The notes below the pieces were generated by a model. The model saw only the letters and a program-made list of their open reading frames with translations, did no database searches and was not told the DNA's origin. This document shows, piece by piece, positions 34,250-43,218 of a DNA stretch of 64,000 nt (position 1 is its first letter; every line of letters starts with the position of its first letter). The translations under genes and the position numbers were made by a program. The stretch covers positions 49,478-113,477 of the forward strand of contig CAINLR010000109.1 of assembly GCA_903850425.1 (NCBI GenBank), given 5' to 3'. The DNA comes from an uncultured Verrucomicrobia subdivision 3 bacterium (GTDB lineage: Bacteria > Verrucomicrobiota > Verrucomicrobiia > Limisphaerales > UBA11358).

Positions 34250-35341
34250 ATGGCCTTATCCCTGCCATTTATCAATATCGCCTCACGGAAGAAGCGCACC
34301 CAGATGATTTCAGTGGATCTGGGGAGCCGCACCACCAAAGCCGTGCTGCTCGAACGGCGGGGCGAGGTGCTGGCGCTCACGCGGTATGCGTTGCTGGACG
34401 CGCCCATCTTCGAAAAGAAAATTTCCCCGGAACTGCTGGGGGATCATCTGCGGTCCGTGGCGGAGGCCTTGGGCAACACCACCAAATTCATCACCATGTC
34501 CGTGGGGTTGGACGATGCGATGGTGCGGAAAGTGGAGCTGCCGATGATTCCGCTGGATGAAATGCGGCAGATTCTCAAGGTCAATCACAAGGGTTACCTG
34601 CAACAGGAACTGCCGAACCACGTTTTTGACTGCTACATCATCCCGCCCCGCCTGCAATCGCAGGCCGAAAAAAATGCCGAAGGTTTAAAGCCCGGCGGCA
34701 GTTCGCCCAAACTGAAGGTTTTGGCGGCGGCGGCCAAGCAGCAGTTGGTGAGTGATTTCATGGCCGCCACGCATGTGGCCGGCCTGGTGGCCGAGTGCAT
34801 GGTGCCGGGACTGGTCGGCCCGATCAACACGTTCGAACAGGCGTTGCCGGAAATCTTCGCCAAGGAAACGGTGGCGCTGGTGGATATCGGTTTCAAACAC
34901 ACGTCCGTCACCATTTTGGATCGCGGCGAACTGGCGTTGAGCCGGGTGGTGAACATCGGTGGCGACAAGTTGACGCTGGGCTTGGCGGAGGCCATGAACA
35001 TCAGTTACGCCGAGGCCGAGGGCATCAAGGTGGGCATGGCCCCGGAAGTGGAAGCCGCGTTGCAGATGCAAGTGATTCCGCTGGGCCGGGAGATTCGCGC
35101 CTCGCTGGACTTCTTCGAACATCAGATTGACCGGCCGGTGTCGCAGGTGTATGTGAGCGGCGGTTCGGCACGTTCGGAAATGATTTTGCAGATGCTGCAT
35201 TCGGAAATGATGGTGGAATGCAAGACGTGGAACCCGACCGGCTTTTTGCAGCTCGCCCTGCCCGGCCAGCAGGCCGTGGAAGTGGATCATATCGGACCGC
35301 AATTGACCGTGGCCATTGGCGCGGCGTTATCAGCTTTTTAA
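34250..35341 (+). CDS. pilM: Type IV pilus assembly protein PilM-like ATPase
   Basis: 363 residues. An actin-like fold of the PilM/FtsA group: phosphate-1 I-S-V-D-L-G-S-R-T-T-K (about 20-30), V-A-L-V-D-I-G-F-K-H-T-S-V (about 208-220) and the adenosine motif Y-V-S-G-G-S-A (about 304-310). A short N-terminal segment (A-L-S-L-P-F-I-N-I) resembles the membrane- or PilN-facing end of the family. It works at the inner membrane with PilN/PilO. It is the first of five closely spaced genes ending in a secretin; the next gene starts three bases after its stop. Confidence 0.9.
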   Translation: MALSLPFINIASRKKRTQMISVDLGSRTTKAVLLERRGEVLALTRYALLDAPIFEKKISPELLGDHLRSVAEALGNTTKFITMSVGLDDAMVRKVELPMIPLDEMRQILKVNHKGYLQQELPNHVFDCYIIPPRLQSQAEKNAEGLKPGGSSPKLKVLAAAAKQQLVSDFMAATHVAGLVAECMVPGLVGPINTFEQALPEIFAKETVALVDIGFKHTSVTILDRGELALSRVVNIGGDKLTLGLAEAMNISYAEAEGIKVGMAPEVEAALQMQVIPLGREIRASLDFFEHQIDRPVSQVYVSGGSARSEMILQMLHSEMMVECKTWNPTGFLQLALPGQQAVEVDHIGPQLTVAIGAALSAF

Positions 35342-35344
35342 ACT

Positions 35345-36019
35345 ATGCCCATTCGCATCAATTTATTGGCGGAGGCTCTGGCAGAAGAGGACTTGCGCCG
35401 GCGCGACCCGGTGAAACGCTCGATTTTATATGACGCTTTGCTGGTGGCCCTGTCGCTGGTGTGGTTCAGTTCCACCTGGCTGGAGTGCATGATTGAGAAA
35501 CAGGGCCTGAGCCGGATTCAGACGGAGAAGCAGTCCCGGACCAATGATTACAGCCAGGTGCTGAACAATCAGAAAAAAATCGCGGAGGCCCAGAAACGGT
35601 TGGAAGCTCTGCAGCGACTGAGCGCCACCCGGTTTCTCCAAGGCAACCTGCTGAACGCGCTGCAACAAATTTATGTGCCCAACGTGCAGTTGATCCGGAT
35701 GCGACTGGAGCAAACCTACACCGCGAAGGAAGGCAGCCCGGCGCAGACCAACAGCTACGGGATACTGATATCCGCCCGGCCCGGGACCGCCACGGAGCGC
35801 CTCATGCTGCTGTTGGACGCCAAGGATGTCAGTCCCAATCCTGGCGACCAAGTCAACCGCTATAAGGGCGCCCTGGCGGGCCAGGACTTTTTCAAAGCCA
35901 ATTTGGAACCGACCAACGGCGTGAAATTATCCAATCTCTCGCCGCCGCAATCCTCCTTTGGCAGCAAGCCTTTTGTATTGTTAACCCTGGAATGCCGTTT
36001 TCCCGACAAAACCCGATGA
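35345..36019 (+). CDS. pilN: PilN-like inner-membrane pilus assembly protein
   Basis: 224 residues. It opens with the PilN signature I-R-I-N-L-L-A-E near residue 3 that binds PilM. Then come one membrane helix (about 27-47) and a coiled coil (about 50-95). An alpha/beta domain ends the protein. Sequence similarity outside the N-terminal motif is weak, as usual for the family, so the call rests on the motif, topology and gene order between pilM and a PilO-like gene. Its stop overlaps the next start (ATGA). Confidence 0.8.
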   Translation: MPIRINLLAEALAEEDLRRRDPVKRSILYDALLVALSLVWFSSTWLECMIEKQGLSRIQTEKQSRTNDYSQVLNNQKKIAEAQKRLEALQRLSATRFLQGNLLNALQQIYVPNVQLIRMRLEQTYTAKEGSPAQTNSYGILISARPGTATERLMLLLDAKDVSPNPGDQVNRYKGALAGQDFFKANLEPTNGVKLSNLSPPQSSFGSKPFVLLTLECRFPDKTR

Positions 36020-36582
36020 GACGCCTGCCCCCAGCCAAACGCAACCAGTTGATCGTGGTGATCCTCGTGACCGCCGCGCTGATCAGCGCGGTTTATTTTC
36101 TGCTCATCCTGCCGCAGAACGAGGAGAACGCCCGACTCGCCCGGAACACGGGCACCGAGCAGGTGGAACTGGACAAGATCAAGGCCAGCATCAAGCAACG
36201 CGACGCGATGGAATCGTCGCTGCGGGAAATTTCCGACCAGTTGATCCGCGCCGAGGAAGATGTGGCCACCGGGGACGTTTATGTCTGGACTTACGACACG
36301 CTGCGCCGGTTCAAGTCCACGGTCGAAATCCCCAGCATCACCCAGCCCATCCTGAGCGACATGGATTTGATCCCCGGCTTTCCCTATAAGCAACTCAAAG
36401 TCACCCTCGTCGGCACGGCGTATTACCATGACCTGGGAAAATTCGTCGCCGATTTTGAAAACAATTTCCCGCACATGCGGCTGGTGAACCTGTCCATCGA
36501 ACCCGCCAGCACCGCCGGCGGGGCGACGGAGAAACTGAATTTTCGCGTGGACGTCGTGGCCTTGGTCCGCCCCAACAGCTAA
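36016..36582 (+). CDS. pilO: PilO-like inner-membrane pilus assembly protein
   Basis: 188 residues from the ATG at 36016, overlapping the PilN stop. One membrane helix (about 10-30, L-I-V-V-I-L-V-T-A-A-L-I-S-A-V-Y-F), a coiled coil (about 35-75), then a ferredoxin-like domain with V-T-L-V-G-T-A-Y-Y-H-D-L-G-K-F-V-type strands (about 130-150). That Y-H-D-L-x-x-F motif is seen in PilO. It pairs with PilN below the secretin. The role is inferred from order and topology. Confidence 0.8.
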   Translation: MRRLPPAKRNQLIVVILVTAALISAVYFLLILPQNEENARLARNTGTEQVELDKIKASIKQRDAMESSLREISDQLIRAEEDVATGDVYVWTYDTLRRFKSTVEIPSITQPILSDMDLIPGFPYKQLKVTLVGTAYYHDLGKFVADFENNFPHMRLVNLSIEPASTAGGATEKLNFRVDVVALVRPNS

Positions 36583-36588
36583 AACATC

Positions 36589-37011
36589 TTGAAAACACTT
36601 TTCAAAATCATTTTCGCGGTCGGCGCGGTGGTCCTGACCGGGGCGGCGACCGCCGGCGAGTCGCCCACCAATGCCCCGGCGAAATTGGTGGTGGCGCGCT
36701 CTGTCTTTGTCGTTCCCACCAGTGTCCGCGAGGGCCGCGACCCGTTTTTCCCCGAATCCACGCGGACCATTGAGGCGGCGGTGGCCACCACCAAGACGGT
36801 GGAAATCTCCGCTCTCACCATCAAGGGATTTTCCGGCTCACCCGGACATCGGCTGGTCATCCTCAACAATCACACGTTCGCCGTTGGTGACGAGGGCGAC
36901 GTGCTGACCCCGACCGGCCGGGTGCATATCCGATGCACCGAAATTCGCCCGGACCTTGTCGCCGTTGAAATCAACGGCCGGCGGCATGAACTCCGCGTCA
37001 ATATGCCTTGA
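36589..37011 (+). CDS. PilP-like periplasmic protein
   Basis: 140 residues starting at a TTG (36589), since no ATG gives the signal peptide; it lies six bases after the PilO stop. The signal peptide ends near A-T-A-G-E. The mature part has R-E-G-R-D-P-F-F-P (the E-G-R-D-P-F motif shared by PilP and GspC-type proteins) and a small beta domain with G-H-R-L-V-I-L-N-N and F-A-V-G-D-E-G. A lipobox is not seen, unlike classical PilP. The protein probably links PilN/O to the secretin. Its 3' end is followed at once by the secretin gene. Confidence 0.72.
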   Translation: MKTLFKIIFAVGAVVLTGAATAGESPTNAPAKLVVARSVFVVPTSVREGRDPFFPESTRTIEAAVATTKTVEISALTIKGFSGSPGHRLVILNNHTFAVGDEGDVLTPTGRVHIRCTEIRPDLVAVEINGRRHELRVNMP

Positions 37012-37085
37012 CGCCCGACCACCCCAGCAACGCCATGAACTCATCCCATTTTAAGCGCGGAACCAAACCCTCAACTACTCGAGCC

Positions 37086-38840
37086 ATGAAACAAATCCTT
37101 CCCCTGATCCTGCTCGCCGGACTGGCCTGCCTGCCCGCCGCCTTGGCGCAACCGAACTCCGCCACGCCAGCGGTGGACTTGACCAACACCGCCGCGTCGG
37201 CCCTGATCACGACCAACGCCGTGGTGGGCACCGCCCCCGGCGCAGTCGTGCCGCCAGCCGCCGCCCCACCGGCCATCGTGACCCCGGCCGCCGCAGTCGA
37301 AACGGCGGTCAGCAATGCCGCGCCCGAAATCGCCACCAGCACCAATGGCGCGGCTTCGGCGGCTTCGCACATCCAGTTTTCGGACGTGCCCATCACCGCG
37401 GCCATTGAAAACCTCAGCCGGCTGGCGGGCATCAACTACATGCTGGATCCCAAAATCGGCTACGGCCTGCCCGACGCCACGGGCGCGCCGAAAGTGGAAC
37501 CGCAATTGTCCATCCGCTGGGATAACATCAGCTATGAAAATGCGCTCCTCGCCCTGCTCGACAATTACGGACTCCAATTGATCCACGACAAAAAAACCGG
37601 CATTGACCGCATCACTCTTAAAGACCCGCTCGCCCCGCCGCCGCTCATCACCCGCGTGATCCAGTTGAAATATGCCAGTGTGTCAAACATGACCGAAGCC
37701 GTGCAGTCGGTGTTTACTGATCTCAAGCGCAGCAAAGTGCTACCCGACGCCCGCTCCAGCCAGTTGATCGTCGTCGCCACCGATCCGGAACAACTGTCCG
37801 TGGATACGCTCATCGCCCAATTGGACAAGCCCACGCGCGAGGTTTTGATTGAAACCCGGCTGGTGGAAGTGGACAGCAACCCGACCTCCAGCAAGGGCGT
37901 GGATTGGACGGGCACTCTCAAGGCCCAGAACGTCAGCTTCGGCAACGGTGTGCTGACCGGGACTTCGACCACCACCACGCCGGGAACAACGGCTGCGGGC
38001 ACGGGCACGACCCCGGGCGGCGGCTATAGCACCTCGTCCAGTTCCGGTTCCAGCACGGTGAGTTCGCTCGTCACCTCCCTTGGCAATGGCGGCCTGAATC
38101 TCAATACCGCCAGCGGGATGATGCCGGAGATTGGTTTTCTTAACGCCGATGGTTTACACGCGGTGTTGTCGTTCCTCAACTCCTCCTCAGACGCCCAGGT
38201 CGTCTCTACTCCCCGCGTGGTCACCTTGGACAATCAGATGGCCAGCATCGAAGTCACGCGCGGCTATCCCGTGTTTAATGTCTCCTCCAGTTCGGCCAAC
38301 AACTCCGGCGGTTCGTCTGTCACTTACTCCAACGTCGGCACCAAGCTGGAAGTCACCCCGCGCATTTCCGCCAATGATAGCATCTGGCTCAAGGTCATCC
38401 CGGAAGTCTCCAGCTTCTTTGGCAATTTTTCGCAAACCACCGGTGGCGGTGCCGGCGGTGCCTCGCAAGTATTGACGGCACCGGTGTTTGACCGCCGCAC
38501 GCTGACCACGCAGGTGCTCATCCCCAACGCCAACACCCTGGTCATGGGCGGCCTGGTCAAAGATAACCCGCGCTCCGACAGCACCAAGGTTCCCCTGCTG
38601 GGCGACATTCCCTTCCTAGGCCATGCTTTCCGCAGTGAAAGCAAATCGGTGGACAAGGAGAATCTCCTGATTTTCATCACGCCGACCATTGTGAAAGAAA
38701 CCGATTTTCAAACTCATTCCACGGAGTTTCTCCAATCGCGACCGGACGCCAGCCGGCCCAAACTGATTGATCCAGATTCGATGTGGGACAGCAGCGTCTC
38801 CCATGACTGGAGCAGTCCGGCCAAGTCCGCCACCAAATAA
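37086..38840 (+). CDS. pilQ: Type IV pilus/type II secretin (PilQ/GspD-like)
   Basis: 584 residues from the ATG at 37086 (MKQILPLILL), which gives the signal peptide ending A-A-L-A-Q. An Ala/Pro-rich spacer precedes an N0-type domain (I-Q-F-S-D-V-P-I-T-A-A-I-E-N-L near residue 100), then a secretin N1-type domain (V-I-Q-L-K-Y-A-S-V near 195, and V-L-I-E-T-R-L-V-E-V-D near 255). A Gly/Ser/Thr-rich insert (about 285-320) follows. The secretin core has V-V-S-T-P-R-V-V-T-L-D-N, V-G-T-K-L-E-V-T-P, N-T-L-V-M-G-G-L and V-P-L-L-G-D-I-P-F-L-G. It forms the outer-membrane channel of the system encoded upstream. Confidence 0.93.
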   Translation: MKQILPLILLAGLACLPAALAQPNSATPAVDLTNTAASALITTNAVVGTAPGAVVPPAAAPPAIVTPAAAVETAVSNAAPEIATSTNGAASAASHIQFSDVPITAAIENLSRLAGINYMLDPKIGYGLPDATGAPKVEPQLSIRWDNISYENALLALLDNYGLQLIHDKKTGIDRITLKDPLAPPPLITRVIQLKYASVSNMTEAVQSVFTDLKRSKVLPDARSSQLIVVATDPEQLSVDTLIAQLDKPTREVLIETRLVEVDSNPTSSKGVDWTGTLKAQNVSFGNGVLTGTSTTTTPGTTAAGTGTTPGGGYSTSSSSGSSTVSSLVTSLGNGGLNLNTASGMMPEIGFLNADGLHAVLSFLNSSSDAQVVSTPRVVTLDNQMASIEVTRGYPVFNVSSSSANNSGGSSVTYSNVGTKLEVTPRISANDSIWLKVIPEVSSFFGNFSQTTGGGAGGASQVLTAPVFDRRTLTTQVLIPNANTLVMGGLVKDNPRSDSTKVPLLGDIPFLGHAFRSESKSVDKENLLIFITPTIVKETDFQTHSTEFLQSRPDASRPKLIDPDSMWDSSVSHDWSSPAKSATK

Positions 38841-38883
38841 CCTCCCTCCCGGCAACCTAGTTCTCTGCTTGCAAGCAACGCCT

Positions 38884-41800
38884 ATGAAAACCAATGCCTC
38901 GATAATTGCCCGGCTGGCGCGCGCCTCGGTCCGACTGGGCGGATTCCTGACCGTGCTCCTGCTAGGATTAGTTCCCAGTCTTGTGACTGGCGCGACCGTG
39001 ACCACGCTGGGCGGCGGCAATCCCAACGTCACTCCCAAGTATCAGGGTTATAAAGACGGCAATACACTGACCAATGCCTTGTTCCGCACCCCCTATGGCC
39101 TCGCGCTCGACGAAGCCTATGGCTACTTGTATGTGGCGGACCGGGACAACAACGCCATCCGCACCGTTGATCTAGTGCTCGGCCAGACTTACACCTTTGC
39201 CCCGACCAATCTGACGAGCCGTCCGGTCGGCGTCGCCGTGGACGGTAACGGCAATGTTTTTGTTTTGAATCGCGGCAGCACCAATGCCTTCAGCACCAAC
39301 GGCAGCGTGCTGATGTTTGATACCTATGGCGACCTGTTGACCATCAATGCCTCCAAGTTAACCAATGCCTCCAGCCTCGCGCTGGATACTTATGGCAACA
39401 TCTATGTGGCCGTGCGGAGCAATACTTTGATCAAGATCTCCTCGCGACTTTACAATGTCACCAATGTTGTCGATGGCTCCACCAACATCGTTTACGCCAC
39501 CAACATCGTGGGCAACGCCACCAACATTGTCAGCATCGGCACCAATACTGTCATCTCCGTCACGAATGTCACCTTTGCAATGAGTCCCACAACCAATATC
39601 ACCACCGTTGCCACCATCACCAATGTCGGCACCTCGCTGCAAGGCATTGTTGCGAAGCACAACGGCATGATTGCCGCCTGCGATTCCGGCCGCCATGGCA
39701 TCTATCTCATTAACCCGGACACGGGGAATGTCACTACCAATGCAGGCTTTAATGGCGCCGGGGACGGCACCGGCACCGCCAACCACGGAGTTTTGAAAAC
39801 CAACGCCATGTTTAACCAGCCAACCGGCTTGGCGGAGGTGGGTGATGGCAGTTTGATTGTCACGGACACAGGCAATCACAAGGTAAAAGTTGTCAATGCC
39901 ACGATTGTTACCAACCTCTATGGCGTTACCTCGACTTACTGGGCCGGCACCTATCCGGGCTGGTATGACGGTCTGGTCAAAGTTCCAGAGACTATTACCC
40001 CCAATGTGCAAGCCCGCAACCCGGTCGGCGTGGCCTTTGCCTCCGATGGCACGGTCTATACCACCGAGGACTACTATCACCTGATCCGCAAAGTGACCGG
40101 AACCGGTCTGCCGCAACCGCCGCCGCCGCCGCCGCAAGTGCCGACACCGCAAATTGGCTATGTAGATTTTCCGGCCACCGCCATCCCGCCTTACACGTCC
40201 GTGTTTCATCCCGTCTCGTCCTTCATTTTTAATAATGATCGCCCGCTAATCATATTGGGAACTCTTGGCTCCGAGACTTTCTACGAATACAAAAACGATT
40301 CCAATCTCGGCAATGTTCCAGATCCGGGCTTTAATTCCCCGCAAGCTTCAACCGGCTATCAAGATGGCCTTAGCGACCAGAACTTGGTCAAAGGTTTTGG
40401 CGTGGCGCAAGCGCAACCCTATGTTTCCATCAAGGCGATTGGGGAGAAGAATGATGGCAGTCCAAACAGTGCCATTGCTCAGGCAAAATTCCAATTCGTC
40501 ACCGCCAATCCGAGCATCAAGGGGGATGATGCGTTGGATTTTACAGTCAGCGACGAAACCCAAGGTTCCACGCTTTGGTATACCACCGATGGAACCGACC
40601 CGGCGGCCCGTGGCCCGAGCGTTAAGTCCATCGCCTTCACTGCTTCGGCTGATATCGTGGTCAACACGGCAACACCTTCCATCGGCTCCAATGACTTCAC
40701 CTTGAAATGTTATGCCACCAAGGTGAACTATCAGGATAGTTACGTCGTCAGCAAATTCTTTTCAGTGACAAACTCCAGACCCAATCATCTCACCTTCGGA
40801 CTGACGAACGGGGAACCCAGCAGTTCCTTCGTTGCCCGGCCCGGCCAAGTATTTTACGCGCCGGTTACCCTTCAGTTGCGCCCGAGCGGGGACGTGATGT
40901 ATAGCTTGCAGTTTAATGTCTCCGTCACCAACGGAGTCTCCACTACGAATAAGATTACCAATGGTGCTGGCATCGGTTTCTTCCCCATGTTGATGACTCA
41001 GGTTCCAATCGCAGAAGGCCGTTATTATCCGCCAGCTGATGGCCGATGGTTCTTAACGATTCCCCCAGTGATCATGGTCAGTTCCAACGTTGCGGCAGTT
41101 CCCGGATTATTTACCAATAGCAACAACAACCTGCTCGGAGTTGGCTGGCTATTCCGGACGGGTTTCAGATACGCTTTGTTTGACACGAATGGCGACCCTT
41201 ATCTGGATTTTGACACGGCTGCGCAGGATCTGATCTCCTACTCCATCGCCCATGACACTCTGTTCTCCAAAGTCAGCGGCACTGTGGTGGCCGGGGCTTA
41301 CTCATTCCGCGTGCCCGACCAGGCTAAGATTGGCGACCAGTATTTCATTCAATTAGGCAGCGCCTCCGCCACGCGGGATGGCGTTGGGGCACCGGGAGCG
41401 GATGTGCATATCGAGGTTCCCACCAATAGCCAGGCGGTGACGGTCGGCTCGCCAGCCTATGTCGTCGGTGATGCAGCGCCCTTCCGCTGGCTCAACGCCG
41501 GTGACTTCGGCGAAGGCATTTTGAACAACGCTGATGTCATGCAGGTGTTTCAATCGGCCATCGAACAGGTGGACATGCCGCCGACCAATTCCGACTTATT
41601 CGCCGCCATGGATTCCTCCGGCAGCTTGGGCGGATGGGATAGTGTTAATAAGTATTTCACGAATTCCTCCGCCGCAGTGAGTGCGCAAGCCCTGCTCGAC
41701 GGCAATGATCTTACCATCAATACCAATGCTTTCGGCGATGGTTCACTGGACGTCAGCGACCTCTATGTCACCTTCCGACGGTCCTTGGATCCTAGTCTGA

Positions 41801-42753
41801 CCTGGTTCAAGCGCTACTGGACGAACGGTCCGTCCGGCGGTCAGTTTGTCGCGGTGCCCACCGCCAACCTGGCTTACAACAGCAACACCCCGCATATGTT
41901 TTTGAAAACCTTGAACAAGACCGCCGCTGGTGCCAACTTGCCAGAATCCGTTACGTTTAGCGCCGGCGATGCGATCAATGCGGGCGGCCAGACGGTGCAA
42001 ATCCCCATCACGGCCAACATCTTTGGCGGCTATCCGCTGCGGGTGCTGGGTTTGAATCTAACCGTCCACCCGTTGGACGGCTCGCCGGACATCACCAATG
42101 CCGTGCAATTTACCCCGGCCGCAAGCCTCGGCGTGCCGACGATCACCGCCGCCAAATCCGCCGCCAACTATTCCGCCGCGTGGTTGAGCAGCACCATCTC
42201 GGGCCTGGCCAGCAATGCCGCGATTGGCACCTTGACCGTGACCTTGCCTGGCAATGCCACGAATAGTTCCGCCTATGCGGTTCACTTTGACCATGTCTCC
42301 GCCTCGCCAAATGGGCTCATCTGTTTCCCGGAACAGGAACTCAGCGGGCTGATCACGGTCACCAGCCGCACCAACTCCTACTACCATGACGGCATTCCTG
42401 ATTCGTGGCGGCTCCGCTGGTTCGGCACCATTTACAACTCACTCTCCATTTCCAATGCCGATGCGTGCGGCGATGGCATCAACAACTATCAGAAATTCAT
42501 CGCGGGCACCGACCCGACCGTGGCCGGAGCCTATCCGCAGTTGAAGTCTAAGATGCCGGTTCCGGCCGGCGCCACCACGGCCATTCACTGGCCGACGGTC
42601 AGCGGCAAGCAATACGCCATCGAACGCTCCCCCAGTCTCTTCCCCGGTGTCTGGACTTCTCTAACCACGAACACGGGCACGGGCACCGACATGGAATTCA
42701 ACGACAACTCCGCCGGCCCAGTGAAGTTCTACCGCGTGCGGATCCTGCCTTAA
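38884..42753 (+). CDS. Large exported NHL-propeller protein with cohesin/dockerin-like regions
   Basis: 1289 residues from the ATG at 38884. The signal peptide ends near S-L-V-T-G-A. An NHL propeller covers about 25-410 (Y-V-A-D-R-D-N-N-A-I-R and I-V-T-D-T-G-N-H-K-V). It is interrupted at about 185-245 by a low-complexity stretch of T-N-[IV]-V repeats. A Pro-rich linker, a chitobiase-like/FN3_7 domain (about 530-610, L-W-Y-T-T-D-G-T-D-P) and a cohesin-like beta domain (about 640-760) follow. Two EF-hand-like repeats resembling a dockerin (G-D-F-G-E-G-I-L-N-N-A-D-V near 880 and G-D-G-S-L-D-V-S-D-L near 955) come next. A second beta domain and an FN3-like C-terminal domain ending F-Y-R-V-R close it. 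The gene lies 43 bases after the secretin, so it may be a substrate. Confidence 0.78.
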   Translation: MKTNASIIARLARASVRLGGFLTVLLLGLVPSLVTGATVTTLGGGNPNVTPKYQGYKDGNTLTNALFRTPYGLALDEAYGYLYVADRDNNAIRTVDLVLGQTYTFAPTNLTSRPVGVAVDGNGNVFVLNRGSTNAFSTNGSVLMFDTYGDLLTINASKLTNASSLALDTYGNIYVAVRSNTLIKISSRLYNVTNVVDGSTNIVYATNIVGNATNIVSIGTNTVISVTNVTFAMSPTTNITTVATITNVGTSLQGIVAKHNGMIAACDSGRHGIYLINPDTGNVTTNAGFNGAGDGTGTANHGVLKTNAMFNQPTGLAEVGDGSLIVTDTGNHKVKVVNATIVTNLYGVTSTYWAGTYPGWYDGLVKVPETITPNVQARNPVGVAFASDGTVYTTEDYYHLIRKVTGTGLPQPPPPPPQVPTPQIGYVDFPATAIPPYTSVFHPVSSFIFNNDRPLIILGTLGSETFYEYKNDSNLGNVPDPGFNSPQASTGYQDGLSDQNLVKGFGVAQAQPYVSIKAIGEKNDGSPNSAIAQAKFQFVTANPSIKGDDALDFTVSDETQGSTLWYTTDGTDPAARGPSVKSIAFTASADIVVNTATPSIGSNDFTLKCYATKVNYQDSYVVSKFFSVTNSRPNHLTFGLTNGEPSSSFVARPGQVFYAPVTLQLRPSGDVMYSLQFNVSVTNGVSTTNKITNGAGIGFFPMLMTQVPIAEGRYYPPADGRWFLTIPPVIMVSSNVAAVPGLFTNSNNNLLGVGWLFRTGFRYALFDTNGDPYLDFDTAAQDLISYSIAHDTLFSKVSGTVVAGAYSFRVPDQAKIGDQYFIQLGSASATRDGVGAPGADVHIEVPTNSQAVTVGSPAYVVGDAAPFRWLNAGDFGEGILNNADVMQVFQSAIEQVDMPPTNSDLFAAMDSSGSLGGWDSVNKYFTNSSAAVSAQALLDGNDLTINTNAFGDGSLDVSDLYVTFRRSLDPSLTWFKRYWTNGPSGGQFVAVPTANLAYNSNTPHMFLKTLNKTAAGANLPESVTFSAGDAINAGGQTVQIPITANIFGGYPLRVLGLNLTVHPLDGSPDITNAVQFTPAASLGVPTITAAKSAANYSAAWLSSTISGLASNAAIGTLTVTLPGNATNSSAYAVHFDHVSASPNGLICFPEQELSGLITVTSRTNSYYHDGIPDSWRLRWFGTIYNSLSISNADACGDGINNYQKFIAGTDPTVAGAYPQLKSKMPVPAGATTAIHWPTVSGKQYAIERSPSLFPGVWTSLTTNTGTGTDMEFNDNSAGPVKFYRVRILP

Positions 42754-42772
42754 GCCAGGCGAGCGCTCTACC

Positions 42773-42806
42773 CGGCGCGTTCTTCGGAACGCGCCGTTTT
42801 ATTTTT
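42773..42806. terminator. Intrinsic terminator with UUCG tetraloop
   Basis: cggcgcgttc and gaacgcgccg form a perfect ten-pair stem closed by ttcg, followed by ttttattttt. It ends the plus-strand operon after the NHL protein. The DUF971 gene, coming from the right, ends at 42799, so the hairpin also lies just beyond its stop. Confidence 0.92.
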
Positions 42807-43101
42807 GTCCAGCCAGGTGCAGCAGATACTCGAAGGAGTAGATGCCCGTGCCATGTCCATCCGCCCACACGGGCTGGATGGCATAGCCTCCCACCCGCTC
42901 CAGCCGGACCAGTTCAAACGCTTTCGGCGTCAACGATTGGGGCGGATGCTTGTAGAGATTGCCCAGGATATCCAGCTCGCCCTTGCAGCCGGCGCACGGA
43001 CAATGGCGGCGCAGCGCTTCCAACGGGATGAAGCTTTCCTGACCATCGGCCCATTTGATGGCCAACTCGTTACCGATCGTTTGTAGATCCAGAGGTTGCA
43101 T
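42799..43101 (-). CDS. DUF971 / GBBH-like N-terminal domain protein
   Basis: 100 residues. The opening I-x-N-E-L-A-I-K-W-A-D-G segment, I-P-L-E-A-L-R-R-H-C-P-C-A-G-C (a C-x-C-x2-C zinc-type site near residue 34), G-Y-A-I-Q-P-V-W-A-D-G-H-G-T-G-I-Y-S and F-E-Y-L-L are the DUF971 signature. This fold is also the N-terminal domain of gamma-butyrobetaine hydroxylase. Stand-alone copies are often near FeS carrier genes, but here it is alone between two convergent or divergent units. The molecular role is not established. Confidence 0.9.
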   Translation of the reverse strand: MQPLDLQTIGNELAIKWADGQESFIPLEALRRHCPCAGCKGELDILGNLYKHPPQSLTPKAFELVRLERVGGYAIQPVWADGHGTGIYSFEYLLHLAGQK

Positions 43102-43218
43102 GGCGCCACCCTATTTTCGCCGGCCACTCAAGTCCACACTATTAACACGGAAACCGCGGTTGACCGGCCATGCAGAAGTTGCCAAAGGCGCCACCACCCA
43201 GGTGCAAAGCGGGCTTTG

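Noticed and set aside
39430..39630. T-N-[IV] repeats as a DNA tandem repeat or CRISPR
   Set aside because: The codons vary and the spacing is irregular; it is a low-complexity protein tract, not a regular DNA array.
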